This document shows positions 7,799 through 15,512 of a stretch of 64,000 nucleotides of DNA, piece after piece. Numbering within the stretch: position 1 is the first letter of the stretch; the number at the start of each line of letters is the position of its first letter. Under the pieces are notes generated by a model. The model did no database searches. It was not told where the DNA came from and saw nothing but the letters and a program-made list of their open reading frames with translations. The stretch spans positions 682,001 to 746,000 of the forward strand of contig NZ_CP047159.1 of assembly GCF_019551475.1 (NCBI RefSeq), in the 5' to 3' direction. This stretch comes from Prevotella sp. Rep29. GTDB lineage: Bacteria; Bacteroidota; Bacteroidia; Bacteroidales; Bacteroidaceae. The position numbers and the translations under genes were made by a program.

Positions 7799-8617
7799 TT
7801 AAATAATATTGTTGTTTATATCGTCTTTTTTCGTTAGAGCCAATCTTATTACATTGTAAACATAGATTTCTACTACCATTAAGATAAATTCTCCCGCTAA
7901 AAGAACAGATAAATAATGCTTGGTAGATTCAAAAATAGTTTTTTCTCCAAGTTCTTCAAGAATACCATCTATAGTTATAGCACTCATAGCAAATGACATC
8001 CAGCCAATCGCTGTACCAAAAGAAAATGCGTATAGTAAAAAAGCCATACCAGTCTTTTTTATCCTCTTTGTGTAATTTAGCATGAGTTCAATACCAATGA
8101 AAGCACAAAGTAAGGTATCAATTAAAAATGGGATAATAAAGTCTATATCATCAATAAAAAGATAAAGGATTGTAGTTCCTACTAATATATATATGTAGAT
8201 GTCAATTCTTTTGTTTGTGCCCATAACTTCATTTATTTTTTGAATAGCATTGGCTAAAGAAATAAGTAAATACACACAACCTGTTGTGTTTAGAAAGGCA
8301 CCTAAAACAGACAGAGCACAACTATCGTCTATGTCATTTTCAAATTCGTAGGCAGTACCCAAGAAGGATAAAATGCTGCCAACAACAACGAGAACAAAAG
8401 CTATGTTGGCATATTTCCATGGGTTAAATTGATACAATTCCATTACTCGATTTGTGCCAGTCTCAGACTCATTTGAAGCCATATTTGTAGAATTGGACGC
8501 ATGGGGAGTTTCAGTGGATGATTCTGAAGTTTCCATCCATTTGCCACAGTATCTACACTTCTTGGCTATTGCCTTGATTTCTTCGCCACAATATGGACAC
8601 TTTTTTGTTTCCTCCAT
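7799..8617 (-). CDS. Zinc-ribbon multi-pass membrane protein
   Basis: 272 residues. A double CxxC zinc ribbon sits at the N-terminus (C7/C10 and C21/C24: CPYCGEE...CRYCGKW), followed by a Ser/Thr/Asn-rich linker (about 30-60) and roughly six hydrophobic segments between 68 and 262. The ribbon type is the one often found on bacterial membrane proteins of unknown function (zinc_ribbon_2-like). It heads the AT-rich minus-strand gene set; a promoter about 350 bp upstream and the intervening structured leader suggest regulation at the RNA level. No transport or enzymatic motif is evident. Confidence 0.75.
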   Translation of the reverse strand: MEETKKCPYCGEEIKAIAKKCRYCGKWMETSESSTETPHASNSTNMASNESETGTNRVMELYQFNPWKYANIAFVLVVVGSILSFLGTAYEFENDIDDSCALSVLGAFLNTTGCVYLLISLANAIQKINEVMGTNKRIDIYIYILVGTTILYLFIDDIDFIIPFLIDTLLCAFIGIELMLNYTKRIKKTGMAFLLYAFSFGTAIGWMSFAMSAITIDGILEELGEKTIFESTKHYLSVLLAGEFILMVVEIYVYNVIRLALTKKDDINNNII

Positions 8618-8646
8618 AGTTCGAATATTTTAAAATTAAAAATGTT

Positions 8647-8887
8647 ATAGTTCGATTTCACCACTATGCACAAAAGGTAAGGACATGAATAATGGCGCAG
8701 CCATTCTTATGCACTTAACCTGAGGGGCAGACCTCGGATTGGAACCCCTACTCACAAATAAGAATGTACTACGCCAAAGCGTGTGCATAGTTACGTTTGT
8801 GAGTAGGAAAAAATCCCACATAGGTTTCCCCTTGTTATTATATCGAACTATTCCAAACAGATTTCCGAGGTCTTTTCGGTTAAGTGC
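8647..8887 (-). ncRNA. Candidate structured leader RNA, possibly pseudoknotted
   Basis: This 450-bp gap has no protein gene but five perfectly complementary pairs. Nested helices: 8878-8887/8711-8720 (10 bp), 8864-8872/8730-8738 (9 bp), 8796-8807/8747-8758 (12 bp). Two further pairs cross them: 8843-8851/8647-8655 (9 bp), and 8783-8790/8664-8671 (8 bp), the latter from the loop of the 12-bp hairpin. A short hairpin (AATGGC-GCA-GCCATT) lies at 8693-8707. A minus-strand promoter at 8964-8995 would make this the leader of the zinc-ribbon operon; a free-standing RNA (177 nt between the outer helix ends, a 6S-like size) is the alternative. I do not recognise the family; the orientation is inferred from the promoter. 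Confidence 0.5.
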
Positions 8888-8963
8888 GAAATAATAAGCT
8901 TATGCATTTTTGCTCAGGATTTTCATGCGATGGCAAGTGCCACGATTCCCCCCAAGCTGTTTG

Positions 8964-8995
8964 CAAATATAAAAAGATTTGTTGGAAAATGCAAA
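8964..8995 (-). promoter_or_regulatory. Bacteroidota promoter driving the structured leader and zinc-ribbon operon
   Basis: On the minus strand TTTG (8995-8992) and TATATTTG (8971-8964) are separated by exactly 20 bp. Predicted start near 8958, about 340 nt before the zinc-ribbon start codon. It is back to back with the menC promoter. Confidence 0.65.
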
Positions 8996-9011
8996 ACAAA
9001 GGTGTATTTAT

Positions 9012-9043
9012 TTTGCGTGATAGGCAAAGTTTCTGTATTTTTG
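9012..9043 (+). promoter_or_regulatory. Bacteroidota promoter of menC
   Basis: TTTG (9012-9015) and TATTTTTG (9036-9043) with 20 bp between them. A GGGAGG ribosome site follows at about 9061, just before the ATG at 9068. Confidence 0.7.
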
Positions 9044-9067
9044 TATCCATCTAAAAATGAGGGAGGA

Positions 9068-10117
9068 ATGAAATACGTGTATGAAATAGAGCAGCGGACG
9101 TTTCATTTCCGTGAGCCGGCGGGCACTTCGCGCGGTGTCTATCGGACGCGGCGGTCGTGGCTGGTGCGGCTGACGGACGAGGAAGGGCGCATGGGAGTGG
9201 GCGAGTGTGCACCGCTTCCGCAGCTCTCATGCGATGATTTGCCGGATTATGAGAAGATGCTGGCGGATGCCTGTGAAGTGGTGGCACGCTCCGGACAGAC
9301 GGATTTTGACGAGTTGCGCCCGTTCCCATCGATGGTCTTCGGTCTGGAAACGGCTGTCCTTCATGCGCAAAGAGGCTCTTTGGCGTTGTTCAACACGCCG
9401 TTTAGTCGTGGTGAAGAGGGCATTCCTATCAATGGCTTGGTGTGGATGGGCAACTACGACGAGATGTTGCAGCGCATGGAAGAGAAGCTCCGCCAGGGCT
9501 TCCGCTGTGTGAAGATAAAGATTGGCGCTATCGGTTGGGACGAGGAAATGGCGTTGCTGCGGCTGATTCGTAGTCGTTTCTCCCGTCAGGATGTGGAGTT
9601 GCGCGTCGATGCCAACGGCGCTTTTTCTGTGGACGAGGCTCCGAAGAAGCTGGAAGCGTTGGCACGGTTCGATGTGCATTCCATCGAGCAGCCTGTCCGC
9701 GCAGGACAGTGGGAGGCGTTGGCGCGGCTTTGCAGGGAGGCGCCCGTGCCGATAGCCCTCGACGAGGAGCTGATAGGTGCCAACCGTCTGCGGGAGAAAC
9801 AAGAGTTGTTGGATGCCGTTCAGCCGCAGTATATCGTGCTCAAACCATCGTTACACGGCGGCATTCGAGGTACGCAAGAGTGGATTTCGGAAGCTCAGAA
9901 GCGCGGCATCGGCTCGTGGATAACGAGTGCGTTGGAGAGCAACGTCGGTCTGAATGCCGTTGCCCAGCTTGCCGCCCATGTCTATGGTCCTGATATCCAG
10001 TTTCCGCAGGGGCTCGGGACGGGGCAGCTGTTTGTGGATAACATCCCCTTGCCGCTCGAAATCCGTGGCGATGAGCTGTGGGTGGTAGAAGGGAGCCCCA
10101 CCCTAACCCTCCCCTAA
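9068..10117 (+). CDS. menC: o-Succinylbenzoate synthase (enolase superfamily)
   Basis: 349 residues. It dehydrates SHCHC to o-succinylbenzoate in menaquinone synthesis. Enolase-superfamily residues are in place: K149 and K151 (CVKIKIG), metal ligands D181 (RVDANGAF), E207 (SIEQPV) and D232 (IALDEE), and K259 (IVLKPSLHGG). The ATG at 9068 is preferred over upstream in-frame starts because it follows GGGAGG and the promoter at 9012-9043. A dipeptide epimerase is the usual confusion in this superfamily, but menE lies 4.4 kb downstream. The last ten or so codons are encoded by a dispersed GC-rich palindrome, so the C-terminus has probably been rewritten. Confidence 0.88.
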   Translation: MKYVYEIEQRTFHFREPAGTSRGVYRTRRSWLVRLTDEEGRMGVGECAPLPQLSCDDLPDYEKMLADACEVVARSGQTDFDELRPFPSMVFGLETAVLHAQRGSLALFNTPFSRGEEGIPINGLVWMGNYDEMLQRMEEKLRQGFRCVKIKIGAIGWDEEMALLRLIRSRFSRQDVELRVDANGAFSVDEAPKKLEALARFDVHSIEQPVRAGQWEALARLCREAPVPIALDEELIGANRLREKQELLDAVQPQYIVLKPSLHGGIRGTQEWISEAQKRGIGSWITSALESNVGLNAVAQLAAHVYGPDIQFPQGLGTGQLFVDNIPLPLEIRGDELWVVEGSPTLTLP

Positions 10118-10140
10118 ATGGAGAGGGAGCGCCTAACGGA
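10094..10140. repeat. GC-rich dispersed palindrome overlapping the menC 3' end
   Basis: A CCCTCCCC-TAAATG-GAGAGGG-type core followed by GCGCCTAACGG, the same arrangement as the copies at 29872, 32557 and 33342. The first part is translated as the end of MenC (SPTLTLP). Confidence 0.75.
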
Positions 10141-10179
10141 AGATATATATGCGGAATCTGCGGTAAAATGCAAAATTCA

Positions 10180-10209
10180 GTTTTTTTTCAGATTGTCATG
10201 CTATTTTTG
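10180..10209 (+). promoter_or_regulatory. Probable promoter of the two-component system
   Basis: TATTTTTG at 10202-10209 matches the -7 box. A T-rich run at 10180-10188 sits at -33 distance but lacks an exact TTTG. Predicted start about 40 nt before the response-regulator ATG. Confidence 0.5.
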
Positions 10210-10254
10210 CCGTGAGATAATGAAGAAAGAACATCTGTTTAGAACGATGAAAGT

Positions 10255-10932
10255 ATGAAAATATTGGTGATAGAGGATAATCGTGAGTTTCGCGAACTGC
10301 TGGTTCATTCGCTCCGCTCGGAGCGCTATGTGGTGGAGACGGCAGAAGACTATTCGTCGGCATGCTCGAAAGTTTTTATCTATGAATACGACTGCATTCT
10401 GCTCGACATCATGCTGCCCGACGGCAACGGGCTCGACCTGCTGCGCGAGGCATCGCGGCGAGGGCTGCGCCTGAACGTGATTATACTCTCTGCCAAGGAT
10501 TCGGTGGAGGACAAGGTGGCGGGCTTGCAGTTGGGGGCTGACGACTATTTGCCGAAGCCTTTCCATCTCTCGGAGCTGCATGCGCGCATCAGGAGTCTTC
10601 TCCGGCGGGTCAACCAGCAGGTGGACAACACGATGCAGATAGCCAATCTCTCCATCGATACGGCTTCCTATACCGTCTCCGTTGACGGTCAGGCGATAGA
10701 ATTGGGACGCAAGGAATACGACATTCTGATGTTTCTCATCAATCGTCAGGGGCGGCTCGTAGAGAAGCAGACGCTGGCAGAGGCTGTCTGGGGGGATTTT
10801 ATCGACCAGGCAGACAACTTCGACTTCATCTATGCGCAGATGAAAAACCTTCGCAAACGGCTCAAAGAGGCTGGTGCGCAGGTTGAGATAAAGACGGTTT
10901 ACGGATTCGGATATAAACTGGTTGTGCCATGA
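10255..10932 (+). CDS. OmpR-family response regulator
   Basis: 225 residues. The receiver domain has the acidic pocket at IEDN and the phospho-acceptor D51 in DCILLDIMLPDGNG, with the conserved lysine in YLPKPFHL. The C-terminal winged helix (about 125-225) ends in KTVYGFGYKL, typical of OmpR/PhoB regulators. The stop overlaps the histidine kinase start (ATGA at 10929-10932). The RprY/RprX pair of Bacteroides is the nearest known type, but I do not assert orthology. The adjacent PepSY-like secreted proteins are likely targets, judging only from position. Confidence 0.92.
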   Translation: MKILVIEDNREFRELLVHSLRSERYVVETAEDYSSACSKVFIYEYDCILLDIMLPDGNGLDLLREASRRGLRLNVIILSAKDSVEDKVAGLQLGADDYLPKPFHLSELHARIRSLLRRVNQQVDNTMQIANLSIDTASYTVSVDGQAIELGRKEYDILMFLINRQGRLVEKQTLAEAVWGDFIDQADNFDFIYAQMKNLRKRLKEAGAQVEIKTVYGFGYKLVVP

Positions 10933-12203
10933 GACTGCTCCACGTCATCACACTTCGCCTGTCGCTGCTGGCAACACTGATTCTGTTTTGCTGGTCGGTG
11001 TTCTTTTATTATACGATTATGAACGAAGTAAACGATGAGGTGGACGATTCGCTGGAAGACTATGCCGAAATGATTATCATCCGCTCGGTGCGCAACGAAG
11101 CCCTCCCAACGGCGTCGAGCGGCTCCAACAACCAGTTCTTTCTGCGCGAGATAACGCCGCAGTATGCGGCACAGACACCACACGTGCGCTACGAAGACCG
11201 TGACGTGTTCATCGAAGAGAAAGACGAGTTTGAGCCGGCACGCGTGCTGACCTACATCTTCCAGAATGACGACGGGAAGTTTTTTGAGCTCGAAGTATCT
11301 ACGCCACATATTGACAAGAAAGACCTGCGCGGAGCCATTTTCTACTGGATTGTCTTTCTTTTCCTTGCCATCCTCCTTTGCATCTTGCTCCTGAACCTGT
11401 GGACCATCGGTCATTCGATGCGCCCGTTGCGCAAGTTGCTGCGATGGCTGGACAGATACCGTGTGGGAGAAGACAACCGGCCGCTGGACAATCCGACCAG
11501 GATTTACGAGTTCAGGAAGCTCAATGAGGTGGTGAAAGAGAGCATCGAGCGGACGGAAGTGGCATACGAACAGCAAAAAATGTTCATCGGCAACGCCTCG
11601 CACGAGATGCAGACACCGCTCGCCATCTGCAGCAGCCGCCTGGAGATGCTGCTCGAAGACCCGTCGCTCACCGAACGGCAGATGGAAGAAATCGTCAAGA
11701 CGCGGCAGACTCTGGAGCAGTTGTCGCGCATGAACCGTTCGCTCCTGTTGCTCACAAAAATCGACAACGGGCAGTTTGCCGACGTGGCGGATGTGAATTT
11801 CACGGAGTCGATACAGCGGTTGCTGCCCGATTACGAGATGGTCTATGCCTCGAAAAACATCCGTCTGCAGACCGAATTGCAGGGCGATTTCATCGTCAGC
11901 ATGGACGAATCGCTGGCGCAGACGCTGCTCTCCAACCTGCTGAAAAACGCTTTTGTGCACAACCACGAGGGCGGGGAAATCACGATAAAGGCAACGACCG
12001 ACTCGCTGCTGTTCGAAAACACAGGCGCACCGGAAAGCCTGAACAAGGACTATATTTTCGAGCGCTTCTATCATTCCTCGGACAACCGCCAGTCGTTAGG
12101 ACTCGGCTTGGCAGTCGTGAAAGCCATCTGCCAGCGTTATGGACTGAGGATAGACTATGCTTTCAACAACGGAAAACATGCGTTCACGATAGTCAAAAAC
12201 TGA
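10929..12203 (+). CDS. Membrane sensor histidine kinase
   Basis: 424 residues. Two membrane segments (about 8-30 and 135-160) bracket a roughly 105-residue periplasmic sensor; a HAMP-like region follows; then the H-box FIGNASHEMQTP (H225), N-box LLSNLLKNAFVHN, and a short ATPase with ENTG and SLGLGLAVV glycine boxes. The DxG of the G1 box is replaced by ENTG, a form common in Bacteroidota kinases, so I do not call it inactive. It is translationally coupled to the response regulator. The stimulus is unknown. Confidence 0.92.
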   Translation: MRLLHVITLRLSLLATLILFCWSVFFYYTIMNEVNDEVDDSLEDYAEMIIIRSVRNEALPTASSGSNNQFFLREITPQYAAQTPHVRYEDRDVFIEEKDEFEPARVLTYIFQNDDGKFFELEVSTPHIDKKDLRGAIFYWIVFLFLAILLCILLLNLWTIGHSMRPLRKLLRWLDRYRVGEDNRPLDNPTRIYEFRKLNEVVKESIERTEVAYEQQKMFIGNASHEMQTPLAICSSRLEMLLEDPSLTERQMEEIVKTRQTLEQLSRMNRSLLLLTKIDNGQFADVADVNFTESIQRLLPDYEMVYASKNIRLQTELQGDFIVSMDESLAQTLLSNLLKNAFVHNHEGGEITIKATTDSLLFENTGAPESLNKDYIFERFYHSSDNRQSLGLGLAVVKAICQRYGLRIDYAFNNGKHAFTIVKN

Positions 12204-12217
12204 CGCTTTCCCGGCGA

Positions 12218-12418
12218 TGTATATTTATTCATTTTGAGGGGGTGAAACTATCGTTTTCCAAAAGTGGCACTTTTAGCTCGCAAAAGGGGAACTTTTAGAC
12301 TGCGAAAGTGGCACTTTTAGGACGCGAAAGTGGCACTTTTGGAAACGTATTCGCAACCCGTTGATTATCTGAATGTTACAAAACTGCATAACGTATGCAT
12401 GTTTTGCATGAATATACA
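12218..12418. repeat. 22-bp palindrome array A with flanking 14-bp motifs
   Basis: This fills most of the 355-bp gap after the kinase gene. Four palindromes start at 12260, 12282, 12304 and 12326, an exact 22-bp period: 15-bp units such as AAAAGTGGCACTTTT followed by a 7-bp spacer ending in GC. The second unit is asymmetric (AAAAGGGGAACTTTT). TGTATATTTATTCA lies to the left (12218-12231) and TGCATGAATATACA to the right (12405-12418). The same architecture recurs at 27.5, 40.2 and 61.1 kb. Confidence 0.9.
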
Positions 12419-12558
12419 AAAACGGAGGGCTGTCCGCATGCGCATTCTTTTTTTTGCGAAAAAACTCATTTTTTTCCGGGATATTCAGATTGTTTTCAGA
12501 TTTGGTTCGGATATTTGCATCACATTATTAAATATATAATAGAAGAAAGGATAGAAAA

Positions 12559-13002
12559 ATGAGAACGAAAAAACTGATATTGACCGTTGTCTTTGCCTTT
12601 GCCTGTCTGTCGGTATTGCACGCCGGGCACGACAAACCGATTACGTACAGTCAGCTTCCGGTAGCGGCACAGCAATTCATCAAGAAATATTTCCCCCGTC
12701 ACAAGATAGCGTTGGCGAAAATGGAAAGAGAGGTTATCGGAAGGAGCTATGACGTGATTTTCACAAGTGGCGACAAGGTGGAATTCAGCAGGAGCGGCGA
12801 ATGGACGGAAATCGACTGTAAGTCGGCACCCGTTCCTGCCGGTATCGTTCCCGCGCCCATCGTCAACTATGTGAGAAAGAACTACCATGGGGCGCAGATT
12901 ATGGAGATAGGGCGAAAGGATAACTATTATGAAGTCAATCTGTCGAATCGGCTTGAAATCAAGTTCAACAAGAAGTTTCAGGTGATAGAAATCGACAGTT
13001 GA
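12559..13002 (+). CDS. Secreted PepSY-like domain protein
   Basis: 147 residues with an N-terminal signal peptide (ends near SVLHAG). The rest is a duplicated PepSY-like fold: LPVAAQQFIKKYFP...VIFTSGDKVEFSRSGEWTEI, then VPAPIVNYVRKNYHGAQIMEI...YYEVNLSNRLEIKFN. The pattern (a helix ending in YFP or YHG, then strands with a D/N-G turn) is typical of the Bacteroidota PepSY-like family, thought to act as periplasmic binding or inhibitory modules. It stands before a larger relative and after a two-component system, a recurrent association that suggests joint regulation. Confidence 0.8.
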   Translation: MRTKKLILTVVFAFACLSVLHAGHDKPITYSQLPVAAQQFIKKYFPRHKIALAKMEREVIGRSYDVIFTSGDKVEFSRSGEWTEIDCKSAPVPAGIVPAPIVNYVRKNYHGAQIMEIGRKDNYYEVNLSNRLEIKFNKKFQVIEIDS

Positions 13003-13047
13003 TAAGGAATGAGTGAGTTTATATGAAATGTTATTAGCTAAAAAAAG

Positions 13048-14349
13048 ATGAAAATGAAAGTAAGATTATTAGTGATTGCAGCGATTGCCTTTTTGGGAAT
13101 GGGACTGCAAAGTTGTACAAATGAAGAAAATGATGTGCTGACAGATGATGTTCAGCAGGAAGTAACTGTTCCGGAAGCGGTACAGACCTTGTTTGAAGCC
13201 AGTTTCCCTGCGGCTCAGAATGTGACGTGGGAGAAGAAAAGTGAGCTTTTGGAAGCCGAGTTTTCTGTGGAAAATGCTGCATATAACGCATGGTTTGAAA
13301 AGGAAGGAACGTGGAAACTGACGCGTACGGGAATGAACCTCGGCAAGCAGGGCAGTGGATTGCCACAGGCGATTCAGGACTACATCGCAACGAATTATCC
13401 GGCATGGGCGATTGATGACATTGACTTCATCAAGACATCTAAGGATGAGTATTATGAGATAGAGCTTGAAAAGCGTGGCGAGCCAGAAGTGACCTTGTTT
13501 ATCCGTGCCGACGGAACGCTGATCAACTCGTTTGTGAAAAACGTAAATACGACGGGAACGGATGTGAATTCATCAGCCATCCCTGCCGCAGTGGTCAATG
13601 CATTCAATGAGCGCTACCCGAAAGCGTTGCGTACGAAGTGGGAGCGTGAAGGCAGCCAATATGAGGCGGAGTTTATCCTCGACAATGCCAAGAGCGAAGC
13701 ATTCTTCCGGGCAGACGGCACCTGGTTGCGCACAGAGACGGAAATCAATCTCCGGACCGCTACGCTTCCGCAAGCCATTAAGGAATATCTCTCTGCAAAC
13801 TACGCTGACTGGAGCATCGACGATGCTGACTTCATCCAAACACCCACCGATGAGTATTATGATTTGGACTTGGAGAAACGCAATGAGCAGGATGTGACGT
13901 TGCAAATCCGTGCCGACGGAACGCTGCTCAACACCGTGAATAATAATGGCACCAGCCACAACAACGACAACGATTTGAATGCGAATTCTGTTCCGACGGC
14001 AGTGCGCGATGCGTTCTCTGGACGCTATCCCGGTGCACAGCAGGTGGAGTGGGAGCGAAACGCTCACTTGTATGAAGCAGAGTTTGTATTGAACGGCGTT
14101 GAGTATGAAGCATGGTTCCAGGCTGACGGAACTTGGGTTCGGACAAAGTCGGAAATCAATCTCCGGACCGCCACGCTCCCGCAGGCAGTCAAGAACTATG
14201 TCGCAGCCAACTATTCAGGCTGGAGCATCGACGATGCTGATTTCATCCAGACACCGACCGATGAGTATTATGAGTTGGAGCTGGAGAAGAAAGGACAACA
14301 GGATGTGAAGTTGAGAATCCGTCCCGATGGTACGGTCATCAACTCCTGA
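13048..14349 (+). CDS. Lipoprotein with three tandem PepSY-like repeats
   Basis: 433 residues. The lipoprotein signal ends in GLQSC (C23). Three successive repeats of about 135 residues each contain: helix ending FPxAQ/YPxA, a strand ending W[EQ]xxGTW, LPQA[IV][KQ]xY[IV]AxNY, W[AS]IDD[AI]DFI[KQ]T, DEYY[ED][IL][ED]LEK, and IRADGT. Repeats two and three are much closer to each other than to repeat one, including shared nucleotide stretches, pointing to a recent internal duplication. It follows the single PepSY-like gene and is closed by the terminator at 14410-14452. Surface or periplasmic location is inferred from the lipobox. Confidence 0.85.
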   Translation: MKMKVRLLVIAAIAFLGMGLQSCTNEENDVLTDDVQQEVTVPEAVQTLFEASFPAAQNVTWEKKSELLEAEFSVENAAYNAWFEKEGTWKLTRTGMNLGKQGSGLPQAIQDYIATNYPAWAIDDIDFIKTSKDEYYEIELEKRGEPEVTLFIRADGTLINSFVKNVNTTGTDVNSSAIPAAVVNAFNERYPKALRTKWEREGSQYEAEFILDNAKSEAFFRADGTWLRTETEINLRTATLPQAIKEYLSANYADWSIDDADFIQTPTDEYYDLDLEKRNEQDVTLQIRADGTLLNTVNNNGTSHNNDNDLNANSVPTAVRDAFSGRYPGAQQVEWERNAHLYEAEFVLNGVEYEAWFQADGTWVRTKSEINLRTATLPQAVKNYVAANYSGWSIDDADFIQTPTDEYYELELEKKGQQDVKLRIRPDGTVINS

Positions 14350-14409
14350 CTGAAGAAACCCCGTCTGTGAAGATAGGTATTTTTACTTACTAACTTTACT
14401 AATTGGTTG

Positions 14410-14452
14410 GCGGAACAGTAGAGACAGAGGTCTTGAGCTGTTCCGCTTTTTT
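14410..14452 (+). terminator. Intrinsic terminator of the PepSY-like gene pair
   Basis: GCGGAACAG (14410-14418) pairs with CTGTTCCGC (14438-14446), followed by six T residues. A textbook rho-independent terminator. Confidence 0.9.
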
Positions 14453-14519
14453 GTGATGCTTTTTACAAATGTTTGTGCAAAAAGATTTATCTTTGCATCG
14501 AAAAGCATGAATCAAAAAA

Positions 14520-15506
14520 ATGACTTTATCTGAGTTTTCTGCCGAATGGCATGATGAGAGCGACCGCATCTTGGTTCATACCAGCGGCTCGACCGGCACT
14601 CCGAAACCGTTGTGGGTGGAGAAGCGGCGCATGGAAACATCGGCGCGGATGACCTGCGATTTCCTCGGTTTGCGCGAGGGCGACACGGCGCTGCTCTGCA
14701 TGCCGCTCGATTTTATTGCAGGAAAGATGATGGCTGTTCGGGCGTGGGTGCGCGGACTGCGGCTGACTGCTGTCGAGCCATCCTCCCATCCCCTGTGCGG
14801 GTTCATCGGAAAAGAAGAGGGATTCGACTTTGTGGCGATGGTTCCCTATCAGGTGGCTTGTTCGCTACAGGTGGAAGAGGAGCGCGAACAGTTGCGGCGC
14901 ATTCGTCATCTCATCATAGGCGGAGGGGCTGTTGATGAAGCGTTGGAGCGCGAGTTGCGCTCGTTTCCAAATGCTGTTTGGAGCACGTATGGCATGACCG
15001 AAACGCTGTCGCACGTCGCACTTCGCAGACTCAGCGGCACCGAGGCGAGCGACTGGTACACACCGATGGAGGGCGTGAGTGTGTCGCTCGGCGACGAGGA
15101 ATGTCTGCGCATCGATGCACCGGCGTTATGTGGGGAAGCGTTGCAGACGAACGATATCGCTGTGCTTCATCCGGATGGGCGCCGTTTCCGCATTCTCGGC
15201 AGGCGGGATAACGTCATTTGTTCTGGGGGAATCAAAATCCAGATAGAAGAAGTGGAGCGCCTCTTGCGCCCGCATCTGAACACACCTTATTTAATAACAC
15301 GCGCGCGTGAGAGCCGGTTGGGCGAGACGGTCGTCTTGCTGACGGAAAGTCGCGACCTGGCTCTTGTTGAAAGTGTGTGTGAGCGTGTATTGCCTAAATA
15401 TTGGAAGCCCCGTCATTTCATAACGGTGGATGAGATTCCACTGACGGCAACGGGTAAGCCCGACCGCAGGGGAGCCGAAGAACTTGCCTCACAATCTGTC
15501 CTCTGA
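14520..15506 (+). CDS. menE: o-Succinylbenzoate-CoA ligase, short form
   Basis: 328 residues. An adenylate-forming enzyme activating o-succinylbenzoate for menaquinone synthesis. Visible motifs: A3 phosphate loop HTSGSTGTPKP, STYGMTET (A5), NDIAVL and RRDNVICSGGIK (A7/A8 hinge), and the catalytic lysine in ATGKPDR. It lacks roughly 120 N-terminal residues relative to the Bacillus enzyme, as is usual for Bacteroidales MenE. A -7 box TATCTTTG lies at 14488-14495. It is separated from menC by the regulatory and PepSY genes, unlike the compact men clusters of many Bacteroides. Confidence 0.88.
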   Translation: MTLSEFSAEWHDESDRILVHTSGSTGTPKPLWVEKRRMETSARMTCDFLGLREGDTALLCMPLDFIAGKMMAVRAWVRGLRLTAVEPSSHPLCGFIGKEEGFDFVAMVPYQVACSLQVEEEREQLRRIRHLIIGGGAVDEALERELRSFPNAVWSTYGMTETLSHVALRRLSGTEASDWYTPMEGVSVSLGDEECLRIDAPALCGEALQTNDIAVLHPDGRRFRILGRRDNVICSGGIKIQIEEVERLLRPHLNTPYLITRARESRLGETVVLLTESRDLALVESVCERVLPKYWKPRHFITVDEIPLTATGKPDRRGAEELASQSVL

Positions 15507-15512
15507 GATGGG

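Noticed and set aside
8711..8887. Assignment of the structured region as 6S RNA, tmRNA or RNase P RNA
   Set aside because: The size suits 6S, but the internal loop is strongly asymmetric (8 against about 56 nt) and two crossing helices are not part of 6S; no tmRNA tag frame and tRNA-like ends, and no RNase P core sequence, were seen. Left as unassigned.
10899..12074. 391-residue minus-strand frame across the histidine kinase gene
   Set aside because: It is the antisense shadow of a GC-rich coding sequence with clear kinase motifs on the plus strand; His/Gln/Arg-rich composition is typical of such shadows.
12218..12418. CRISPR array interpretation of the 22-bp arrays
   Set aside because: Repeats are 15 bp, spacers only 7 bp and partly conserved, units are degenerate, and no cas gene is in the window.
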